Source: CAZSLC01 sp964607675 (GTDB lineage: Bacteria; Bacteroidota; Bacteroidia; Bacteroidales; UBA932). From it: 64,000 nt of DNA. A program made the position numbers and the translations under genes. The notes under the pieces were generated by a model. That model saw only the letters and a program-made list of their open reading frames with translations, had not been told where the DNA came from and did no database searches. Positions 53,166-63,987 of the stretch are shown piece by piece; position 1 is the stretch's first letter; every line of letters begins with the position of its first letter. Location of the stretch: contig CAZSLC010000011.1 of the NCBI GenBank assembly GCA_964607675.1, positions 1 through 64,000 of the forward strand, read 5' to 3'.

Positions 53166-56100
53166 ATGAAATTCAAAAATATTCTCGTCGTTCTATTTTT
53201 CTGTTTTACATCCATAAATACCTCATTTTAAGAAGATTCGATTAGCAATATAAACACTCGCTTTGAATATAAGAGAATATTAGTAAAAGGGAATAACTCT
53301 CTTCCACCCCTAATCTTTCTCGACAATCTTGGAAGGAACAACGGCTTTGGCATTGAGATTTTTAATGAAATAAGTAGGGTTTTAGGACTTAAATATGAGG
53401 TCAAGTTGACTGAAAACACCTATATAGAACTCGAAACACAGCTGACTAACAACGAATTAGATGCATATTTTGCAATAATTCCAAATGAAGAAAAAGAAAG
53501 AGAATTCATCATCCCTATCAAATATATATATTTTGACATAGTGTGCCGAAAAGGGTTAGGTATTGAGAGTATTGAGGATTTAAATGGAAAAGAGGTGGTA
53601 ATCATGGGGGGGAGCAGATGTGATAAAATATTGAGAGAGAATAACATTAATTGCTCAATATTTTATTACAAGACGATAGAAGAGGGGATAAAGGCTATCA
53701 ATCAAGGGAGACACGACGCTGTCCTTTGCCCAAATATGATGGGCAAGTACTTATTGTCAGAAATAAACGAAAGCAAGAATCTTATAACTAAACAAACCCA
53801 CACAGAACCTTATATAGCCGCCATAATAGTCAAAGACCAAGATCTTTACACTCATATGTCAAATACCATGAACCTTCTTAAAAAAAGTGGAAAGTATGAG
53901 GAGATATATTATAAATGGTTTGGCGAATATGAACAGATGTATCCAGACAAAAGTTTACAACATACCATTTATATATTTACAGGGTTATTAATATTGTTAC
54001 TCTCATTTTTCCTAATTCTAATTAAGAAAAGGTCAGACATCATTCACAATAAATACCTTGGTATGGTAAGGAGTGTAGAAAAGGATTACCTTGAGCTGAA
54101 TACTATATACTCTAACGTATCAGCTGGTATCGAGGTGTATGATAAAGATGGATTTTTGATCAACTGCAACGATAGAGCAATAGAAATATTTGGAATAACC
54201 AACAAAGAGATTCTTTTGTCTAAAAGACTCAACATATTAGATGATATTTATTACAAATCTACCATCAAATCTTTAGATGATCTAATGGTAGTACATCAAA
54301 TCACTATTGAAATTGGCAATAAAGAAATTGAGGAGGAGAATCAAGATTTTCTGAAAAGAATAGATAGTCGCATAGTCACCGCCATTTTCAGTCCTATGTT
54401 TAATTCAAAGGGTGAAATTGAAGGGTTTATAATAACTACCACTGACGAGACACATGAACACAAATTGAATAAAAAGTATTTATCTCTATTAAAAGAAAAC
54501 CAGACTTTGTTAGAGACCGTCCCCTTAGGCATTGTTTCATACAACCTCAATGGGGATGTCAATTATAGAAATTCTCACCTGTCAAGAATTTTTAATATTG
54601 ACCCAGAAAAATACGATTCCAAAGATTGGAATTTATTTACACATCCCCATTTTTGTCAAGACAAATATAAAAATGAGATTCTCAACTGCACAGAGACTAT
54701 TACAGGGACATTCAACGTTGACAACTCCAATCCAAGATATCTAAAAAGGTATTCTGATATATTGTACAACCGAACAATACAATATTTCATATCTCCTCTA
54801 AAAGATGATCATGGAGATGATATTGGATGGGTAGGTGCATATTCTGACATAACTGACATTAAAAATCAGATGGATGAAATAGCAAGGAACAAAGAGTTGC
54901 TGGAGCTTGCCCTAAAGAGTGGTAACATTTCATCATGGAGATACACCCCTAATGATAAACAATTCACATCCATTCAAGAACACACAGAAACTTACTCATC
55001 TGTAGCTCAATACAATAGCTCTTCAAAACAACTTGATGAACAATATACGTTACAGAGAGATGCCATGATTGATAATATTCTCAGTGGTAAACAGTATAAA
55101 GATTCAAAAATCTTAAAATTCACTAATCCAGACACGAAAGAGACAATATATCTTGACACTCACATAGTTGCTGAAACACGCAATGGAAAAACCATAGGGA
55201 TTATTGGCATTCAAGCTAATATAACAAAAGACTATTCTTACCGCTTAGCAATAGAAGAGATAAACTTGAAAAACAAATTGGCTATTCGCACGGGTGGACT
55301 CGCTCAATGGGACTATGACACTGAGACTCATATTTTTTACACAAAACGTGAATCTCTCAAATCAAATACCCTCAATCAATATACTAAGGATGAATTGATC
55401 TCTAAATCACACCCTAAGGATCTTGAAAAAGTAATTGCATTTTTTGAAAAAATGGATAGCGGTGCTGATGAGAATATTTTTTGTGAAGCAAGAATACTGA
55501 ATACAGATACCAATAAGTGGAGGTACTATATTGCATCGGGGAGTCCATTTGTCAAATCTACAAATGGGAAGGTGGTTCAATACACAGGATTTAGAAAAGA
55601 CAACACCACATTTGAGAATCTCAACAATGAGATTTTAAAAACCAATGAAATAATGAGAAATGTATTTGACAATCTTCCATGTACCCTTTTTATAAAAAAC
55701 ATTTCAGATGATTTTAAATATATTATCGGGAATAAACAATTGTGTGAAGTTACTGGCCTAAAGAGTGAAAATATAATAGGATTTAACGATTATCAATTGT
55801 TTCCAGACAAAGCCAAGGACTTCAGGGAGGATGATATAAAGGCAATTAAGAGAGGATCCATTATTTCTTTCCATGAAACAGTGAGCTGGAACAACCATCC
55901 AAGAATATTAAAGACTGCCAAATTTCCTTTAACACTATCAGATGGTGGTCAATTGCTGGTAGGCTTGGCACTTGATGTAACTGAACTAGTTGAAAAAAAT
56001 ATTGAGCTTCAAAAGGAGAAGGAGAAGGCTGAGTGCTCAGATAAACTAAAATCTGCATTTTTAGCAAACATGTCTCACGAGATCAGAACGCCACTCAACT

Positions 56101-56711
56101 CTATCGTTGGTTTTTCTACTTTACTTGTTGAGAGTGAAGACAAAGAAGAAAAGAAATGTTTCAAAGATATAATCACAAACAACAGCAACCTCCTCCTTAG
56201 AGTTATTAACGATATTCTCGATCTCTCAAAAATCGAATCAGGATCCATAGATTTTAATAAAGAATTAATAGATTTCAGTAAAGTTTTCGATAGTTGCTTT
56301 AGGAGTTTTGTTGAAAAAGGGAAAGAAAAGGGGCTCAACATGATAATTGACAACCCATACGATGAGTGCATTGTACTTACTGATCAAAACAGAGTATCTC
56401 AAATATTACACAACTTTATCTCTAATGCACTAAAGCACACATCTAATGGATTCATCAAAATAGGATATAGCTATGAGGAGAAGGGACTTATGATATATGT
56501 AGAGGACTCTGGAAGAGGTATTCCAGATGATAAAAAGAATTTAATATTTAATAGATTTGAAAAATTAGATGATTTCTCACAAGGCACTGGACTTGGACTC
56601 TCTATTTCAAAAGCCATCATTGATTCTATTGGCGGAAAAATAGGATTTGAATCAGAAGTGGGTAAAGGGAGTACATTCTGGGCCTGGATCCCTTGTGAAA
56701 AGGAGAATTAA
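53166..56711 (+). pseudogene. SBP_bac_3/PAS sensor histidine kinase interrupted by TAA at codon 22
   Basis: A signal peptide starts at 53166 (MKFKNILVVLFFCFTSINTSF), then an in-frame TAA occurs at 53229-53231. The same frame continues without a further stop to 56711 and matches the downstream paralogue from the first residues of its binding domain (RILVKGNNSLPPLIF). Domains in full-length numbering: periplasmic solute-binding (about 35-255), transmembrane helix (about 265-285), four or five PAS-like regions (about 300-930), HisKA with phospho-His971 (NMSHEIRTP), and HATPase (NALKHT, DSGRGIP, GTGLGLSI). No in-frame ATG lies between the stop and codon 81, and 53406 is a TTG inside the binding domain. 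Everything after the stop looks under selection, so the lesion is recent, a sequencing error, or bypassed. Confidence 0.75.
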
Positions 56712-56730
56712 TAGATTTAACACATTTACA

Positions 56731-59475
56731 ATGAAATATACAATCAAAACAATTATTACTATATTATCGTTAATTCTGTGTATAGAAGCATCTTATGCAC
56801 AAGAGGATTTTTCTGATAGAAAATTAATTGTTCGAGGATGTTCAGACTACCCACCTTATGAATACATAAATGGTAATGGTGAAAATACTGGATTCAATAT
56901 TGAATTAATCGAAGCCATCATGCGTGAAGCAGGGTTTGACTATGAAATAGTTCTCAAACCGTGGTTAGAAATACGGAAGGAGTTAGAAGAGGGGGAGGTA
57001 GATCTATTAATGGGAATGTACTTCACGCATCAGAGAGACACAAAGTTTCATTTTGGCATTCCACACAACTACAATTTTCCTTGCTTAATTAGTAAAAAAG
57101 GGGATACATATAACGATATCAATTCAATCAAAGGTAAAAGAATATTAATTCAAAAGGGAGATGAAGCATTAAGAGATTATCTATCAAAGAGAGGTCTTAA
57201 TGAAGGAATAATCGAATCTTTCAATATAGAAACTGTGATAAGTGCCCTGATAAATGGTACTGGGGATGTTGCTATTTTTGATAAAATGGTAGCAAGACAT
57301 TTCATGATATCAAAAGATATATCTAATATTGAAATTAACAATGTGAACCTTCCAATTCTCGAATATTGCTATGTTTCAAACAACTTACATTTAATTGAGC
57401 AATTGAACCACGCATTTTTAAAAGTAAAGAGCAAAGGAGTATATGATAACATCTATAACAAGTGGTTTAAATATAATAAAAAGGAGAAATACTTAAACTA
57501 TCTATATTTTGTTGTCATTTTACTTTTGGTATTAGCTTTGATTTTCGTGCTATTCAGTATGGAGCTAAATAAAAGAGTTAAAATTGCAAAGAAAAAAGCA
57601 GAAGAAAATGGTGAAAGATATAAGACAATATTTGAAAATACAATTGTAGGATTGAGGTATTACTCCTCAGATGGTGTCTTAGTGGATCTTAATACAGCTG
57701 AAATAAATATTTTCGGAATAAAAGATAAAAAGGTCTTTTTAGAACAAAAGCTCAACATATTTGAAAATCCATACTTAACAGAGATAATCAATAAAGACAA
57801 TCCACAACCTTATCACGGAGTTATCGAATTTGATTTTAAGACATTGCAATATCATCCATACCACGACATCACCACGGTTAGAAAAATCTTATTTATTGAT
57901 ACACGAATAGTACCTATTAGAGATTCAAATGGAGAGATTACAGCTTACATAAGAACATCAGTCGATGTCACAGAGAGAGAGAAGAGGGAGATGGAAATGA
58001 GCCTCTTCAATCAAAGGGTGAAAGAGATCAATCGCAGAACTGAATATGCCATTAAAGCTGCAAATATCATATTTTGGGAATATGATGTAGTTAATAATGT
58101 ATTCAATGCCATTAATGATCCTATTAACAACTACAATTCCAATATTCCAATCTCCGAAGGTGATTATTACCGCACCTGCAACCCTGACGACAGAGTAAGA
58201 CTGATTCCTTCTATCGAATTAATGAAAAATGGAATCAATAAATCATTTAACATAAATATAAGGTTTAAAACCAATTACGACAGTGAATGGAGACATTGCA
58301 CAGTATCAGGGACCCCATTTGACACAACAGATGATGGTGAAGTGATAAGATATGTCGGTACTAGGAAAGACAATAATGAAATCATAAAGCTCAATGAAGA
58401 AATTGCAAAATATGGAGAAAAGATGAAGCACATCATCAAATCGAGCAATATCACAACATGGGACTATGATTTTAGAACTAAAGTAATTAGTATAGATTCT
58501 AATATCGATTTCTTCCCTAAAAAAGCTGCATTCGAAGAGTATATCAAACACCTTCCAATAGAGGAGCAGGATGATTTCTCTAATGTTATAAAGGATTTGG
58601 TTGCTGGGAAAATACAGTCATTCTCTCATAGACGCACCATATACCCTAAGATAGATGACCACTCAATAGTCCTACATACAATTATAAGCGGTATTGCGGT
58701 TAAAAATGAATTCGGCATCACTACTGGATGCTCAGGATTGTTAAGAGATGTCACCGAATTGATAGAGATTCAAAAGAGACTTGAGAAAGAGAAACAAAAT
58801 GCTGAAAATGCAGATAAGCTCAAATCTGTGTTCCTCGCAAACATGTCTCACGAGATACGTACCCCGTTAAATGCCATCGTCGGATTTTCAAGACTTTTAC
58901 AATCATCTCAAGAGGGTGAAGAGAAGGGAGAATTTGTAAAAATAATTGAAACTAATAATGATATTCTGATTAACTTAATAAATGACATACTGGATCTCTC
59001 TAAAATCGAATCAGGCATCCTTGAACTCTCCTATGAAAAATTTGATATAATAGAAATTCTAAAAGATGTTGAAGTGACGATGCTCCATAAAAACACTAAC
59101 CCTGATTTAAATATTAAGTTTTCATATACAGATATAGAATTAATTGTGAATCTTGATAGGCAAAGGGTTAGTCAGATTATCAATAATTTTGTCAGCAATG
59201 CACTAAAATATACCCCAAAAGGTGAGATTCACATTTGGTATGAAAAGGTGGATAACGGAATTAAGATATATTCAAAAGATACGGGTATCGGAATTGCCGA
59301 AGAGAACCTTCCTTTTGTCTTTAGCCGTTTTGAGAAATTAGATAAATTTGCACAAGGGACAGGTCTTGGACTTGCAATATCCAGGGCACTTTGTGATGCA
59401 ATGGGTGGCAAAATAGGGGTTGAAAGCAAATTAAATGTGGGCTCTACATTTTGGTGTTGGCTTCCGATCAACTAA
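56731..59475 (+). CDS. SBP_bac_3/PAS hybrid-sensor histidine kinase
   Basis: A 914-residue kinase. A signal peptide (residues 1-23, ending ASYAQ) is followed by a solute-binding SBP_bac_3 domain (about 30-255; GCSDYPPYEYINGNGENTGFNIEL), a transmembrane helix (about 258-280), about three PAS-like regions (about 295-670), HisKA with phospho-His707 (NMSHEIRTP) and an HATPase domain (NALKYT, DTGIGI, GTGLGLAI). It probably senses a small periplasmic ligand such as an amino acid. No receiver domain is fused and no response regulator is nearby. The ATG at 56731 starts the signal peptide; the frame extends into the preceding gene. It overlaps convergent glsA by 4 bp. Confidence 0.9.
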   Translation: MKYTIKTIITILSLILCIEASYAQEDFSDRKLIVRGCSDYPPYEYINGNGENTGFNIELIEAIMREAGFDYEIVLKPWLEIRKELEEGEVDLLMGMYFTHQRDTKFHFGIPHNYNFPCLISKKGDTYNDINSIKGKRILIQKGDEALRDYLSKRGLNEGIIESFNIETVISALINGTGDVAIFDKMVARHFMISKDISNIEINNVNLPILEYCYVSNNLHLIEQLNHAFLKVKSKGVYDNIYNKWFKYNKKEKYLNYLYFVVILLLVLALIFVLFSMELNKRVKIAKKKAEENGERYKTIFENTIVGLRYYSSDGVLVDLNTAEINIFGIKDKKVFLEQKLNIFENPYLTEIINKDNPQPYHGVIEFDFKTLQYHPYHDITTVRKILFIDTRIVPIRDSNGEITAYIRTSVDVTEREKREMEMSLFNQRVKEINRRTEYAIKAANIIFWEYDVVNNVFNAINDPINNYNSNIPISEGDYYRTCNPDDRVRLIPSIELMKNGINKSFNINIRFKTNYDSEWRHCTVSGTPFDTTDDGEVIRYVGTRKDNNEIIKLNEEIAKYGEKMKHIIKSSNITTWDYDFRTKVISIDSNIDFFPKKAAFEEYIKHLPIEEQDDFSNVIKDLVAGKIQSFSHRRTIYPKIDDHSIVLHTIISGIAVKNEFGITTGCSGLLRDVTELIEIQKRLEKEKQNAENADKLKSVFLANMSHEIRTPLNAIVGFSRLLQSSQEGEEKGEFVKIIETNNDILINLINDILDLSKIESGILELSYEKFDIIEILKDVEVTMLHKNTNPDLNIKFSYTDIELIVNLDRQRVSQIINNFVSNALKYTPKGEIHIWYEKVDNGIKIYSKDTGIGIAEENLPFVFSRFEKLDKFAQGTGLGLAISRALCDAMGGKIGVESKLNVGSTFWCWLPIN

Positions 59476-60386
59476 AAGACACTTATCTCTGTTAAGGTAG
59501 TGAGGAGTTCGAGCATTTTCATGCCCCATACGGAATTTCCTTTTTTATTAAGTCTCGGAGACCATACTGCTACTGAGTAATGGTTGGGGCATATAGCAGC
59601 TATTCCACCTCCCACTCCACTCTTGGCAGGGAGCCCTACCAGATATGAAAATTCCCCTGCCTCATCATACAATCCACAAGTTTGCATTATGGCATTGATT
59701 CTTTTTACTTGCGAAGAGGTAAGGTTTATCTCCCCTATGCTAAAAGATTTTTTATGATTGGCAAAATTATTAAATGCCATTGCCAATTCGGTACAACTCA
59801 TCTCAATAGAGCATTGATAAAAATAAAAGTTTAAAAGTCTCTCAATATCAGAGTCAATATTTCCATAATATTTTAACATATTAGAGATGGCGGCATTGAG
59901 ATAACCTGTTTTAAATTCCGATTTTGCGACAGAGAGATTATAATTGACTGTGTCCACTCCGCACAATCCTCGTACAAAGTCGAGGTACTCTTTTTCTGGA
60001 TCTTTTAAAACAGAGAGAAGCATGTCAGAAATAACTAAAGCTCCTGAATTAATTAATGGATTTCGTGGGCGACCTTTTTCCATCTCAAGCTGTATCACAG
60101 AGTTAAATGGCATACCTGAAGGTTCAACCCCTACCCTTTTCCATATATTCTCTCCGTAGAAACTTATCCCCATGGCCAATGAGAAAACTTTTGATATACT
60201 TTGTATTGAGAACCTCACCTGAGAATCACCAAGAGAATATTTTTTTCCATTAGTGGTGACAATGGATATTCCATACTGATTGGGGTCAACTTTTTTCAAC
60301 TCTGGTATATAAGATGCCTGCTCTCCCAAAGAGATTAAAGAGTTTGATTCCTCATATATTTTTGTCAATATCTTGTTGTAGTCCAT
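59472..60386 (-). CDS. glsA: glutaminase
   Basis: A 304-residue beta-lactamase-fold glutaminase hydrolysing glutamine to glutamate and ammonia. The catalytic SxxK dyad is Ser63-Ile-Ser-Lys66 (FSIQSISKVF). The NPLINSGALV and AKSGVGGGIAAICPNH motifs are intact. The ATG at 60386 (MDYNKIL) is preferred; longer frames run into the divergent DUF4954 promoter region. Convergent with the sensor kinase. Confidence 0.94.
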   Translation of the reverse strand: MDYNKILTKIYEESNSLISLGEQASYIPELKKVDPNQYGISIVTTNGKKYSLGDSQVRFSIQSISKVFSLAMGISFYGENIWKRVGVEPSGMPFNSVIQLEMEKGRPRNPLINSGALVISDMLLSVLKDPEKEYLDFVRGLCGVDTVNYNLSVAKSEFKTGYLNAAISNMLKYYGNIDSDIERLLNFYFYQCSIEMSCTELAMAFNNFANHKKSFSIGEINLTSSQVKRINAIMQTCGLYDEAGEFSYLVGLPAKSGVGGGIAAICPNHYSVAVWSPRLNKKGNSVWGMKMLELLTTLTEISVF

Positions 60387-60471
60387 ATTTGAAATATAAA
60401 GCATAAATGTATTGTATGTTTTTATATTTTGCAAAAAAGGTGTAAAATTGCATATCATTTATATTATTAAT

Positions 60472-62421
60472 ATGATAGATAAACAAGAGTATAGGCTTTT
60501 AGAAGAGGCTGAAAAATCTAAGTTAATATCGCAAGGTTGTGCTTTTAAAGAGGGTTGTATTGTCTCTGTAGTTGATGACTTCAACCCAAGATATGTACAT
60601 CAAGTTACATTTTCAGGAAGGGTGCAATTGGGCTCGTTTAAAGGCTACTTTAATCAGCCTGGTGGCATTAAGAAACATTCAGGGGTATATAAAGCAACTC
60701 TCCACAATGTGTCTGTTGGGAACGATACACTTATAGAAAACATCAATAACTATCTTGCTAACTATACAATAGGCGAGGGTTGTTACATCGAAAATGTAGA
60801 TGTGATATTGGTTGACAGAGTTACTAATTTTGGAAATGGGGAATTTGTATCAGTGATGAATGAGACTGGTGGAAGGGAACTTCCTATGCACGACAATTTA
60901 TCAGCTCACGAGGCATATCTTTTAGCACTATACCGTCACCGTCCTTTGTTTGTTGACAAGATGTACTCATTTGTCGAAGATTACACCAGATCTATTTGTT
61001 CTGATATAGGGTATATTGGTGACCATGTGACTATAGTCGATACTGGATACATTAAGAATGTCAGAATTGGCGATTATGCACTCATTGAGGGGGCTGGTCG
61101 CCTCAAAAACGGATCAATTAATAGTGAAGAGTGTTCACCTGTGAGGATTGGATATGGTGTCATTGCAGACGACTTCATCATTTGTGACGGGAGTAAGGTC
61201 GAAGATGGCACTATGCTAACCAAGTGTTTTGTGGGGCAATCTTGCATTATGGGGCACACCTACTCTGCATCCAATAGCCTCTTTTTCTCCAATTGTAACG
61301 AAGAAAATGGGGAGGCGTCTGCAATATTTGCTGGACCATTTACTGTTACGCATCACAAATCCACTTTACTTATTTCAGGGATGTTCTCTTTCATGAATGC
61401 GGGATCAGGTTCAAATCAGAGCAACCATTTTTATAAATTGGGACCTATCCACCAAGGGATATTGGAGAGAGGCTCTAAAACCACCTCCGATTCTTATATT
61501 TTATGGCCTTCCCATATTGGGCCATTTACCTTGATTATGGGGAGGCACACTAAAAACTCCGATATCAGTGATTTTCCATTTTCCTATCTGATTGAGGATG
61601 GGAGGAATTCATATTTAGTCCCAGCCATCAACCTCCGAAGTGTGGGAACCATTCGTGATGCTAAAAAGTGGCCTCGGAGGGACAATAGAAAAGGGAGCAA
61701 ACTCCTTGACAATATCAATTTCAACCTATTGAGTCCTTATACCGTCAGCAAAATGATGAAAGGGTGTGAAATACTTCGGGAGCTTCTTCGCACATCAGGG
61801 GAAAATTCCGAAAATTATAGTTTTCAAAGCCTTAGGATTAAAAATTCTGCTCTAAAGAGGGGGATTGACCTATACAATATTGCAATAAAGAAATTTCTCG
61901 GCAATTCGCTTATATCCGCCCTTGAAAAGAGCGACTGCTCCTCTATTGAGACGATTCGAAGAGATTTGCTGAAAGTTCACCATTCAGGAGGGGGGGAATG
62001 GAGGGATCTTGCGGGACTATTCGTCCCCACATCGGAGATAGATCGTCTGATTGAAGATATCGAAAATGGATCCATATGCAACCTTAGCGACATATATAAA
62101 AGATTTAAAACGCTCCATAAGGATTATTATGAGATGGAATGGCGTTGGGCCATGGAACAGATTGAGTCATATTATGGAATAAAAATAGATCATATCACTA
62201 TTGAGCAGATCACATCAATAATACTTGGATGGAGGGATGCGGTCCTAACACTGGATGACATGCTGTATGAGGATGCTAAAAAGGAATTTAGACTCACACT
62301 GTTTCATGAGACTGACAAATCAGAAAAATGTTTTGAGACAAATGATTTTGTTATGGCTGTGAAAGAACATAAGAGGGTTAAAAGTGCACTTTGTGATACT
62401 ATTTTGAAAAAGATCATATGA
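60472..62421 (+). CDS. DUF4954 family protein
   Basis: A 649-residue protein of a Bacteroidota/spirochaete-type family of unknown function. The central part (about 60-330) has hexapeptide-like repeats (IGDHVTIVDTGYIKNVRIGDYALIEGAG, CFVGQSCIMGH), suggesting a left-handed beta-helix as in sugar-nucleotide transferases. A conserved block (HHKSTLLISGMFSFMNAGSGSNQSNH, LGPIHQGILERGSKT, about 305-352) looks like an active-site region. The last 200 residues are helical. The ATG at 60472 is chosen over upstream alternatives overlapping the glsA promoter. It overlaps the EamA gene by 4 bp. Confidence 0.82.
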   Translation: MIDKQEYRLLEEAEKSKLISQGCAFKEGCIVSVVDDFNPRYVHQVTFSGRVQLGSFKGYFNQPGGIKKHSGVYKATLHNVSVGNDTLIENINNYLANYTIGEGCYIENVDVILVDRVTNFGNGEFVSVMNETGGRELPMHDNLSAHEAYLLALYRHRPLFVDKMYSFVEDYTRSICSDIGYIGDHVTIVDTGYIKNVRIGDYALIEGAGRLKNGSINSEECSPVRIGYGVIADDFIICDGSKVEDGTMLTKCFVGQSCIMGHTYSASNSLFFSNCNEENGEASAIFAGPFTVTHHKSTLLISGMFSFMNAGSGSNQSNHFYKLGPIHQGILERGSKTTSDSYILWPSHIGPFTLIMGRHTKNSDISDFPFSYLIEDGRNSYLVPAINLRSVGTIRDAKKWPRRDNRKGSKLLDNINFNLLSPYTVSKMMKGCEILRELLRTSGENSENYSFQSLRIKNSALKRGIDLYNIAIKKFLGNSLISALEKSDCSSIETIRRDLLKVHHSGGGEWRDLAGLFVPTSEIDRLIEDIENGSICNLSDIYKRFKTLHKDYYEMEWRWAMEQIESYYGIKIDHITIEQITSIILGWRDAVLTLDDMLYEDAKKEFRLTLFHETDKSEKCFETNDFVMAVKEHKRVKSALCDTILKKII

Positions 62422-63314
62422 GTAACAATAAATTGGGAACTGGATTGACACTTGCAGTGCTCTCTTCCGCTACGTTTGGATTAGTACCTCTTTTTTCTAT
62501 CAACTTACTACACAATGGGATTGCTCCTAACTCCTTGGTTTTCTACAGAATGGCATTCGGTTCTGCTATCATGCTATTTTTTCTATTGATACGAAGGGTC
62601 AATCTGAAGATCTCATTTAAAGAGATGATGACAGTATTCCTCCTCTCCTGTCTCTATGCAGCTACTTCTATTTTTCTCACATCGTCTTATAGATTGGTCC
62701 CCAGTGGTATCGCTACGGTTATTCACTTCCTATATCCTGTCGTTGTAGCCCTCACCCTCGCCATTTTCTTTAAAGAGAGGCTGTCGTTGGCACTGCTGAT
62801 AGCCATTGGGCTTGCCATTTCTGGAGTCTATCTCCTATGCGGAGGAAATAATACTTCCGATATCTCTACAAAAGGGGTTTTAATGGTACTTATAACTGTT
62901 TTCACATACGGGATTTACATCGTTGCAGTCAATAAAACCAGATGCCGCAATGTTGAGGGAGGGGTGCTAACATTTTATGTACTGCTCTTCTCATCGTTGA
63001 TTCTGTTGATATATAACTTGGTGGTTGAAAGGGGGCATTTCGACCCAATCACAGGGATCAACTCATGGAGTAATCTTCTTCTGCTGGCACTTATCCCTAC
63101 GGTACTTTCCAATTTCTTCCTAATCCTTGCCATTAAGCATGTGGGGTCAAATATAACAGCCATCCTTGGCTGCATGGAACCATTGACGGCTGTAATAGTT
63201 GGCATTTCAGTATTTCATGAAAAATTGGGATTCGTCCAAATCATCGGAGGGGGAGTCATCCTCGCTGCAGTAATAATTGTTCTCCGCTACTGTTCTAATA
63301 ATACTGCGAAATAA
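62418..63314 (+). CDS. EamA/DMT-family transporter
   Basis: A 298-residue membrane protein with about ten transmembrane helices in two EamA repeats. It includes TSSYRLVPSGIATVIHFLYPVVVAL in the first and AILGCMEPLTAVIVGISVFHEKL in the second. The substrate is unknown. It is translationally coupled to DUF4954 (ATGA overlap). Its 3' end overlaps the convergent DUF799 gene by 20 bp. Confidence 0.88.
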   Translation: MSNNKLGTGLTLAVLSSATFGLVPLFSINLLHNGIAPNSLVFYRMAFGSAIMLFFLLIRRVNLKISFKEMMTVFLLSCLYAATSIFLTSSYRLVPSGIATVIHFLYPVVVALTLAIFFKERLSLALLIAIGLAISGVYLLCGGNNTSDISTKGVLMVLITVFTYGIYIVAVNKTRCRNVEGGVLTFYVLLFSSLILLIYNLVVERGHFDPITGINSWSNLLLLALIPTVLSNFFLILAIKHVGSNITAILGCMEPLTAVIVGISVFHEKLGFVQIIGGGVILAAVIIVLRYCSNNTAK

Positions 63315-63987
63315 CGGTAGAGAACTCTTTCTCCCCTGCTCCTTGATTCCCATCATTTTGAAAATCAGGGCTATATTTTCCCTCTGGGAGGTCATCTAAA
63401 GTGTAAATATTGCAATTTCTTGCCACCTTAATCTCATTGGTGAGGGCAGTCACCGCAGCATCAACTATAAGGCCTAAAAGGCCATTATTGCCACTTGAAA
63501 GATTTAAAGTAATATCCCCTATTCTGTTAAAAAGGACAGCATCGGTGACGGTAGATTTCAATATATATTCTACCTTAACTTGTATTTCAGCTGCTATAGA
63601 GGCTTTTCTCCATTCGTGGATAATTGTAAAAAGTACAGCATCAACTCCAAAGAGCTTACCTGCTTGCTTCATCGAATTGTCAAGGAACAACTCTGAATCA
63701 TAGGCACTCTCCTCTTTGAGAATCTCCATAGCAAGAAGTGGAGGCATAACATAATATCCTTTTTGAGTTAATGGAATAGACATCGTATTGTAAAACAACT
63801 CCTTAGCCTCAACTTTAGTGGTTCTGTTAATCGGAGGCATCAAGAGAATCGATTTAGGTGACTCATCATAAAGGGTAGAATAGACTTCAGATTTAGTTGC
63901 CATATTTGAAATACCACAACTTGATAAGAGCACAAGTGAAACAACAAACACAAATATGCTACTTAATTTATTCATATTTTTATTCAT
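63295..63987 (-). CDS. DUF799-like (GNA1162-type) lipoprotein
   Basis: A 230-residue lipoprotein with signal peptide and lipobox LLSSC (Cys24). The body (ILLMPPINRTTKVEAKELFYNTMSIPLTQKGYYVMPP, GVDAVLFTIIHEWRK) resembles DUF799 outer-membrane lipoproteins. These often occur with a CsgG-like and a DUF4810 lipoprotein; such partners would lie beyond the right edge. A second Met at codon 5 is an alternative start. Confidence 0.78.
   Translation of the reverse strand: MNKNMNKLSSIFVFVVSLVLLSSCGISNMATKSEVYSTLYDESPKSILLMPPINRTTKVEAKELFYNTMSIPLTQKGYYVMPPLLAMEILKEESAYDSELFLDNSMKQAGKLFGVDAVLFTIIHEWRKASIAAEIQVKVEYILKSTVTDAVLFNRIGDITLNLSSGNNGLLGLIVDAAVTALTNEIKVARNCNIYTLDDLPEGKYSPDFQNDGNQGAGEKEFSTVISQYY

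Noticed and set aside
53228..53647. Small minus-strand open frames over the start of the interrupted kinase
   Set aside because: They are mirrors of the kinase coding sequence, which has clear homology to its neighbour in the other strand.
53406..56711. Taking TTG 53406 as the true kinase start
   Set aside because: It would remove the signal peptide and part of the binding domain, although homology and frame extend up to 53166 through one stop.
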